From Streptomyces griseoflavus (GTDB lineage Bacteria > Actinomycetota > Actinomycetes > Streptomycetales > Streptomycetaceae), in NCBI RefSeq assembly GCF_014649995.1, contig NZ_BMUC01000007.1, positions 153,911 through 217,910 on the forward strand: a stretch of 64,000 nt of DNA, read 5' to 3'. Made by a program: the position numbers and the translations under genes. The notes under the pieces were generated by a model, which saw only the letters and a list, made by a program, of their open reading frames with translations, was not told where the DNA came from and made no database searches. This document shows positions 58,770 to 64,000 of the stretch, in pieces (positions within the stretch are counted from its first letter, which is position 1; every line of letters starts with the position of its first letter).

Positions 58770-59602
58770 TGCGGCTCGACGTCGTCACGATCTTCCCCGA
58801 GTACCTGGAACCGCTGAACGTCTCCCTCGTCGGCAAGGCCCGCGCGCGCGGTGTGCTCGACGTGCACGTGCACGACCTGCGCGACTGGACCCACGACCGT
58901 CACCACACCGTCGACGACACCCCGTACGGCGGCGGCCCCGGCATGGTCATGAAGACCGAGCCGTGGGGAGACGCCCTCGACTCCGTCCTCGCGGACGGCT
59001 ACGAGCGCGGCTCCGGTGAGCCGGCCCTGATCGTCCCCACCCCCAGCGGCCGACCCTTCACCCAGGAACTCGCCGTCCACCTCTCCGAGCGCCCGTGGCT
59101 GATCTTCACCCCGGCCCGCTACGAGGGCATCGACCGCCGTGTCGTCGACGAGTACGCGACCAGGATGCCCGTCCACGAGGTGTCCATCGGCGACTACGTC
59201 CTGGCCGGCGGCGAGGCGGCGGTCCTCGTCGTCACCGAGGCCGTGGCCCGGCTGCTCCCCGGTGTCCTCGGCAACGCCGAGTCGCACCGCGACGACTCCT
59301 TCGCGCCCGGCGCCATGGCGAGCCTGCTGGAGGGCCCCGTCCACACCAAGCCGCCGCTGTGGCGCGGGCGGGGCGTACCGGACGTGCTGCTCAGCGGCCA
59401 CCACGGGAGGATCGCCCGCTGGCGGCGCGACGAGGCGCTGCGCCGCACCACCGCCCACCGGCCCGACCTCATCGAACGATCCGAGCCCGGGGCCTTCGAC
59501 AAGAAGGACCGCGAGATGCTGTCCATCCTGGGCTGGGCACCGGACCCCGCGGGCGAGCCGTACGGCCGATTTTGGCGCAGGACCGACAGCATGGAACAAT
59601 AG
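58769..59602 (+). CDS. trmD: tRNA (guanine37-N1)-methyltransferase TrmD
   Basis: 277-aa SPOUT enzyme methylating G37. PYGGGPGMVM, YVLAGGEAAVLV and LPGVLGNAESH form the trefoil knot. ATG at 58769 (TGATG junction with rimM) matches the 277-aa family length; GTG at 58766 is an alternative. Confidence 0.96.
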   Translation: MRLDVVTIFPEYLEPLNVSLVGKARARGVLDVHVHDLRDWTHDRHHTVDDTPYGGGPGMVMKTEPWGDALDSVLADGYERGSGEPALIVPTPSGRPFTQELAVHLSERPWLIFTPARYEGIDRRVVDEYATRMPVHEVSIGDYVLAGGEAAVLVVTEAVARLLPGVLGNAESHRDDSFAPGAMASLLEGPVHTKPPLWRGRGVPDVLLSGHHGRIARWRRDEALRRTTAHRPDLIERSEPGAFDKKDREMLSILGWAPDPAGEPYGRFWRRTDSMEQ

Positions 59603-59734
59603 GCGGCTGTTGTGCGTCGTCCGGCGTGCGCCCCTGCCGCAGGGGGACATGACGCCCGCCCGCACCGCGCCTCTGTGATCCGAAACCCTACGTGCCGTTG
59701 ATGACCTGCGGCATCAGCGAAGAAAGCAGACGAA

Positions 59735-60085
59735 ATGTCTCACCTGCTCGACTCCGTCGACTCCGCGTCGCTGCGCAGCGACGTCCCGGCGTTCCGCCCC
59801 GGCGACACCGTCAACGTCCACGTGCGCGTCATCGAGGGCAACCGCTCCCGTGTGCAGCAGTTCAAGGGCGTGGTGATCCGCCGCCAGGGTGCCGGCGTCC
59901 GCGAGACCTTCACGGTCCGCAAGGTCTCCTTCTCCGTCGGCGTCGAGCGCACCTTCCCGGTGCACACCCCGATCGTGGAGAAGATCGAGCTCGTCACCAA
60001 GGGTGACGTCCGCCGCGCCAAGCTGTACTACCTGCGCGAGCTGCGCGGCAAGGCGGCGAAGATCAAGGAGAAGCGCGAGAACTGA
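59735..60085 (+). CDS. rplS: 50S ribosomal protein L19
   Basis: 116-aa L19. [20 protein letters not shown] and [15 protein letters not shown] are family segments. A 132-nt gap from trmD may carry a leader. Last gene of the translation operon, before sipW. Confidence 0.97.
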   Translation: MSHLLDSVDSASLRSDVPAFRPGDTVNVHVRVIEGNRSRVQQFKGVVIRRQGAGVRETFTVRKVSFSVGVERTFPVHTPIVEKIELVTKGDVRRAKLYYLRELRGKAAKIKEKREN

Positions 60086-60130
60086 GCGCTTTACCGGCGT
60101 CACATCGCGGCCGGATAGCATCTGGCCCCG

Positions 60131-60871
60131 ATGGACACCGAAGCACAGCCGACGGAACGCGACCGTTCCCTCCCCCCGCCGGGCCCCGAGGACACCTCGG
60201 GGACGCGGGGTCCGGAGGAGCGGTCGCGTTCCGCGTTGGTGTCACGCCTGTCGTACTGGCTCCCCGGTGGGCGCGTCGGCCTGACCCTGCTGCTCTGCCT
60301 GCTGTTCCTGCTGGTCCTCAACACGTTCGTGGTGCGGCCGTTCGAGATCCCCAGCGGATCGATGGAGCCCGGATTGAAGGACGGGGACCGCGTTCTCGTA
60401 AACAAGTTGGCGTACCGCTTCGGCGACGGGCCGGAGCGCGGCGACGTGATTGTGTTCGACGGCACCGGGTATTTCGGTGAGGCCGACTACATCAAGCGGG
60501 TCGTCGGGGTGGGCGGGGACCACATCGTCTGCTGTGAGGCGGAGGGGAGGATCCGGGTGAACGGCCGGTCGGTCGACGAGTCGGGCTTCCTGTTCCCCGG
60601 CGACAGCCCCTCCAGCGTGCCGTTCGACGTCGTGGTGCCCGACGGACGGCTGTTCGTCCTCGGTGACCACCGCGCCGGCTCCAGCGACTCCCGAGACCGC
60701 CTCGGCTCACCCGGCGGCGGGATGGTCCCCGTGGACGAGGTGATCGGCCGCGCCGACGCCGTCGTGTGGCCGCTCGACCGCGCCACCCGGCTGCACCGGC
60801 CCGACGCCTACGCGCGCGTCCCGGGCAGGGAGGCGGCCACGGCCCCCCGGGCGGAGGGCGGCCATGGGTAA
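60131..60871 (+). CDS. sipW: Type I signal peptidase SipW
   Basis: 246-aa Ser-Lys signal peptidase. Cytoplasmic N-terminal 45 residues, one transmembrane helix at about 48-68, then the catalytic domain outside. Ser77 is in IPSGSM and the general-base Lys in YIKRVVGVGGD. There is no hydrophobic C-terminal segment, so it lacks the second anchor seen in SipY and SipZ. First of four tandem paralogues; 45 bp after rplS. Overlaps sipX by 8 bp. Confidence 0.94.
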   Translation: MDTEAQPTERDRSLPPPGPEDTSGTRGPEERSRSALVSRLSYWLPGGRVGLTLLLCLLFLLVLNTFVVRPFEIPSGSMEPGLKDGDRVLVNKLAYRFGDGPERGDVIVFDGTGYFGEADYIKRVVGVGGDHIVCCEAEGRIRVNGRSVDESGFLFPGDSPSSVPFDVVVPDGRLFVLGDHRAGSSDSRDRLGSPGGGMVPVDEVIGRADAVVWPLDRATRLHRPDAYARVPGREAATAPRAEGGHG

Positions 60872-61958
60872 CCGCGGCAAACCCCGCGGTGTCCCGGAGA
60901 GCGCCGCGGAGAACCTGCTGCCCACCGGCTCCCGCCGCGCGACCGGCGCGTCCCCCGGACGCAGCCGCGCCGAGCGGCGCAAACTCCAGCGCAAGGTCAA
61001 GCGGCGCCGCCGGCGCAGCGCCGTCAAGGAGATCCCCCTCCTGGTCGGTGTCGCCGTCCTGATCGCGCTGGTGCTCAAGACGTTCCTCGTCCAGGCCTTC
61101 GTCATCCCGTCCGGCTCGATGGAGCAGACGATCCAGATCGGCGACCGGGTGCTGGTCGACAAGCTCACGCCGTGGTTCGGGTCCAGGCCGCAGCGCGGCG
61201 ACGTCGTCGTCTTCAAGGATCCCGGGGGCTGGCTGCGGAACGAGCAGCCCACCCCGGCCAAGGACGACCCCGTCGGGATCAAGCAGATCAAGGAAGGGCT
61301 CACCTTCATCGGTCTGCTGCCGTCCGAGAACGACAAGGACCTCATCAAACGGGTCGTCGGCGTCGGCGGTGACCGGGTCCAGTGCTGTGACCAGCAGGGC
61401 CGGGTCACGGTCAACGGCGTTCCCCTGGACGAGGGCGACTACCTCTACCCCGGCAACGCCCCGTCCACCATCCCGTTCGACATCACCGTGCCCGAGGGGC
61501 GGCTGTGGGTGATGGGCGACCACCGGTCGAACTCCGCCGACTCCCGTTCCCACCAGGACACCGACTACGGCGGCACCGTCTCCGAGGACGAGGTGGTGGG
61601 CCGGGCCATGGTCATCGCCTGGCCCCTCGGCCGGTGGAGCACCCTGGAGGAACCCACGACCTACGCCTCCGTGTCGGACTCCGCGCCTGGGTCGACCGCT
61701 GCCGCCCCCCTGTCGCATAGGGTTGCCCCGGACGATCCCGACGGAATGGTCCAACTCCCGAGCCCTGCGGAACTCCCGCTCGTTATGGGAGTGGTGGGCC
61801 TGCGCCGGGCATGGCGCGGGCGGCGGCAGAGAGTGAGGAGATGGCGTGGGGGATGCGGCGGTTGGCGCACGGTCCGGGCGCGAGGGCGAGGAGCGCCGAG
61901 GGCGTCCCGGAGAAGCGGCCTATCCGGCAGCGGACGACCCCGTGACCTCCGGGAATGA
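60864..61958 (+). CDS. sipX: Type I signal peptidase SipX
   Basis: 364-aa signal peptidase. Basic N terminus (KVKRRRRRSAVKE), transmembrane helix around 57-75, Ser85 in IPSGSM and the Lys of LIKRVVGVGGD. A weak C-terminal hydrophobic stretch (AELPLVMGVVGL) could be a second anchor, followed by an Arg-rich tail. The last 113 nt overlap the sipY start in another frame. It overlaps sipW by 8 bp. Confidence 0.93.
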   Translation: MGNRGKPRGVPESAAENLLPTGSRRATGASPGRSRAERRKLQRKVKRRRRRSAVKEIPLLVGVAVLIALVLKTFLVQAFVIPSGSMEQTIQIGDRVLVDKLTPWFGSRPQRGDVVVFKDPGGWLRNEQPTPAKDDPVGIKQIKEGLTFIGLLPSENDKDLIKRVVGVGGDRVQCCDQQGRVTVNGVPLDEGDYLYPGNAPSTIPFDITVPEGRLWVMGDHRSNSADSRSHQDTDYGGTVSEDEVVGRAMVIAWPLGRWSTLEEPTTYASVSDSAPGSTAAAPLSHRVAPDDPDGMVQLPSPAELPLVMGVVGLRRAWRGRRQRVRRWRGGCGGWRTVRARGRGAPRASRRSGLSGSGRPRDLRE

Positions 61959-62835
61959 CTCCTCGGCGGGTGGCGGCGGACCGCGGGACGGGCAGCCCCC
62001 GACGGATCAGGGCGGCTCGGGCCACGGCTCGCCACGGGCGAAGCAGCCCCGCTCCTTCTGGAAGGAGCTGCCCATCCTGATCGGCATCGCCCTGGTGCTG
62101 GCGCTGCTGATCAAGACGTTCCTGGTGCAGGCGTTCTCCATCCCGTCCGACTCGATGCAGAACACCCTCCAGCGGGGTGACCGGGTCCTGGTCGACAAGC
62201 TCACCCCCTGGTTCGGTTCCGAGCCCGAGCGTGGCGAGGTCGTCGTCTTCCACGATCCCGACAACTGGCTGGCGGGCGAGCCGACCCCCGAGCCCAACGC
62301 GCTGCAGAAGGTCCTCAGCTGGATCGGCCTGATGCCGTCCGCGGAGGAGAAGGACCTGATCAAGCGGGTCATCGGCGTCGGCGGCGACACGGTCGAGTGC
62401 AAGGGCACCGGCCCTCTGAAGGTCAACGGCAAGGCGCTGAACGAATCGTCGTACGTCTATCCCGGCAACACCCCGTGCAGCCAGGACGACCAGGGCGGCC
62501 AGTTCAAGGTGAAGGTGCCCGAGGGCCACATCTGGGTCATGGGCGACCACCGCCAGAACTCGCGGGACTCGCGGTACAACCAGGCCGACGAGAACGAGGG
62601 CTTCGTCCCCGTGGACAAGGTCGTCGGCCGTGCCGTCGTCGTCGCCTGGCCCCTGGACCGCCTGACCAACCTGCCGGTACCGGACACCTTCGACCAGCCC
62701 GGTCTGAACGCCTCGTCCCCGCCCGGCGCGGCCCTGTCCCTCGCGCCGCAGGGGCTCGCGCTCGCGGGCGCGGTGCCGCTGGTGCTCTGGCGGCGCCGGT
62801 GGTCCGGTGCCGGGGAGGACCGGGAAGAGGGCTGA
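61846..62835 (+). CDS. sipY: Type I signal peptidase SipY
   Basis: 329-aa signal peptidase. Transmembrane helix at about 76-95, catalytic Ser103 in IPSDSM (Gly replaced by Asp beside the nucleophile), Lys in LIKRVIGVGGD, and a C-terminal anchor (GLALAGAVPLVLW). GTG at 61846 has GAGGAG upstream, which decides the start despite the overlap with sipX. In S. lividans SipY is the main enzyme for exported proteins. Confidence 0.94.
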   Translation: MGDAAVGARSGREGEERRGRPGEAAYPAADDPVTSGNDSSAGGGGPRDGQPPTDQGGSGHGSPRAKQPRSFWKELPILIGIALVLALLIKTFLVQAFSIPSDSMQNTLQRGDRVLVDKLTPWFGSEPERGEVVVFHDPDNWLAGEPTPEPNALQKVLSWIGLMPSAEEKDLIKRVIGVGGDTVECKGTGPLKVNGKALNESSYVYPGNTPCSQDDQGGQFKVKVPEGHIWVMGDHRQNSRDSRYNQADENEGFVPVDKVVGRAVVVAWPLDRLTNLPVPDTFDQPGLNASSPPGAALSLAPQGLALAGAVPLVLWRRRWSGAGEDREEG

Positions 62836-62861
62836 CCGCGTCCGGTACCGCCGGGTAGGGT
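62832..62861 (+). promoter_or_regulatory. Predicted sipZ promoter (leaderless)
   Basis: CTGACC (62832-62837), 18 nt, TAGGGT (62856-62861), then 7 nt to the ATG at 62869. The -35 contains the sipY stop codon. The spacing would start transcription on the ATG. Confidence 0.5.
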
Positions 62862-62868
62862 GCGGGCC

Positions 62869-63645
62869 ATGAGCGGTCAGAGCACGACGCGTACGGTCCC
62901 CGGCACGGGCGGCCCGGGCAGTGCCCGGGCGGGCGGCCGCACCGGTCAGCTCCTGTCCAACCTGGCCGTCGCCCTCGGCCTGCTGATGTTCCTCGGCGGG
63001 TTCGTCTGGGGCGCGGTGGTGTACCGGCCGTACACCGTGCCCACCACCTCGATGGCGCCGACGATCGGCGCCGGCGAGCGGGTGCTGGCACAGCGCGTCG
63101 ACGGCGGTGAGGTCCGCCGCGGTGACGTCGTCGTCTTCACGGACACCAGCTGGGCCAACGTGCCCATGGTGAAGCGGGTGGTCGCCGTCGGGGGCGACAC
63201 GGTCTCCTGCTGCCAGGACGGAAAGCTGAAGGTCAACGGCGAGGAGATCGACGAGCCGTATCTCGCCGACGACGCGGTGACCGGCTTCACCGCCTTCCCC
63301 GAGGTGACCGTGCCGAAGGGGCGCCTGTTCCTGCTCGGCGACGAGCGTTCGGGGTCGGTGGACTCCACGGCCCACCTGACCGACGCCGCCGGCGGCACCG
63401 TCTCCCGGGGTGCCGTACAGGCCAGGGTCGACGCGGTGGTCTGGCCGATGGACGGCATGCTGGCGGCGCCCTCCGGCTTCGAGCGGCTCGGCGCGCTCTC
63501 CGCGCCCGGCCCGCTCAGGACCGTGACCGGGCTGGTGATCGCCGGTGCCGCGCTCGTCCTCGGCGGGGCGGCCTACGGTCCCTTCGCCAAGCGGGCGGCG
63601 GCGTCCCGGGCCCGGGCGGACGCGGGGAGCGCCGGTGTCCGCTGA
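62869..63645 (+). CDS. sipZ: Type I signal peptidase SipZ
   Basis: 258-aa signal peptidase, the most divergent of the four. Transmembrane helix at 33-52, catalytic Ser61 in VPTTSM (not SGSM), Lys in MVKRVVAVGGD, and C-terminal anchor (GLVIAGAALVLGGAAYG). It may be transcribed on its own. The Nudix start overlaps its end by 11 bp. Confidence 0.93.
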   Translation: MSGQSTTRTVPGTGGPGSARAGGRTGQLLSNLAVALGLLMFLGGFVWGAVVYRPYTVPTTSMAPTIGAGERVLAQRVDGGEVRRGDVVVFTDTSWANVPMVKRVVAVGGDTVSCCQDGKLKVNGEEIDEPYLADDAVTGFTAFPEVTVPKGRLFLLGDERSGSVDSTAHLTDAAGGTVSRGAVQARVDAVVWPMDGMLAAPSGFERLGALSAPGPLRTVTGLVIAGAALVLGGAAYGPFAKRAAASRARADAGSAGVR

Positions 63646-64000
63646 GCCGGCCCCGGCGATCGAGAGCTCCTACGAGGGCGGGCTGCGCCGGGTCGCCCGG
63701 GTCGTGCTGCTCGACCCGGAGGACCGCATCCTCCTGCTGCACGGTCACGAGCCGGACGACCCCGCCGACGCCTGGTGGTTCACGCCCGGCGGGGGAGTCG
63801 AGGGCGAGGAGACCCGTGAGCAGGCCGCGCTGCGCGAACTCGCCGAGGAGACCGGCATCACGGACGTCGAACTGGGGCCGGTGCTGTGGCGGCGCCGGTG
63901 TTCCTTCCCGTTCGCCGGGCGCCGCTGGGACCAGGACGAGTGGTACTTCCTCGCCCGCACCACCCAGACGGTGACCGCGGCCACGGCGCTGACCGAGCTG
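63635..64000 (+). CDS. Nudix hydrolase (cut by right edge)
   Basis: Partial gene, 122 codons with no stop before the window ends. GTG at 63635 with GGGGAG upstream overlaps sipZ by 11 bp. The Nudix box fits GX5EX7REUXEEXGU: GGVEGEETREQAALRELAEE then TGI. A house-cleaning pyrophosphatase is likely; substrate unknown. Confidence 0.9.
   Translation, partial: MSAEPAPAIESSYEGGLRRVARVVLLDPEDRILLLHGHEPDDPADAWWFTPGGGVEGEETREQAALRELAEETGITDVELGPVLWRRRCSFPFAGRRWDQDEWYFLARTTQTVTAATALTEL

Overview
The window is a high-GC chromosomal segment of a Streptomyces. Third codon positions are almost all G or C, GTG starts are frequent, -10 elements resemble TAGRRT, and the protein families (conservons, HupS with a lysine-rich tail, NsdA, NdgR, four tandem signal peptidases SipWXYZ) are diagnostic. 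From memory, the gene order matches the S. coelicolor core region of about SCO5537 to SCO5600. I see no insertion sequence, prophage, CRISPR array or secondary-metabolite cluster; this is core-genome territory.

Left part (1-11.2 kb, minus strand): two tandem conservons, each ordered cvnA-cvnB-cvnC-cvnD. Each encodes a membrane sensor-kinase-like protein, a roadblock protein, a DUF742 protein and an MglA-like small GTPase. They are clearly duplicates: the two CvnB proteins differ at about 8 of 137 positions by eye, and the 20-bp cvnC/cvnD overlap is identical in both copies. A small 62-codon gene follows. 11.5-19.7 kb: a FAH-family hydrolase overlapping gltX, a HAD phosphatase, five tRNA genes (Gln, Glu, Glu, Gln, Glu), ndgR divergent from leuCD with a 29-bp near-palindrome between them, a 76-aa gene and hupS.

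19.7-31.5 kb: cofC (F420 side chain) on the minus strand; plsC, gpsA and ddl (phospholipid and peptidoglycan precursors); a DUF3515 lipoprotein, an orphan RAM-domain protein, thiL-thiD, rpmB (zinc-type L28), a FakA-like kinase and recG. 31.5-44.8 kb: rsmD-coaD, a coiled-coil DivIVA-like protein, the operon yceD-rpmF-rnc-mutM, an HxlR regulator, a CAP-domain surface protein, acylphosphatase, a small coiled-coil protein, smc and the glucose permease glcP.

45-64 kb: ftsY, a prim-pol-like protein, nsdA, amtB-glnB-glnD preceded by a GlnR box, ffh, a methyltransferase, a SprT-like zinc protein behind a sigma-R-like promoter, the translation operon rpsP-khpA-rimM-trmD-rplS, sipW-X-Y-Z and a Nudix gene cut by the right edge. 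Functional themes are translation and ribosome maturation, SRP targeting with signal peptide removal (ftsY, ffh, sip), chromosome organisation (hupS, smc), nitrogen control (amtB-glnB-glnD, ndgR) and developmental regulation (conservons, nsdA).

Nothing is a clearly undescribed system. The best leads are conserved C-terminal tails and TGQ-type repeats in the CvnA proteins, the ndgR-leuC palindrome, operator-like repeats at glcP, the 27-bp palindrome by the HxlR gene, several predicted leaderless promoters, and the 113-nt sipX/sipY overlap. Gene calls rest on reading protein sequences and start contexts; no searches were run.
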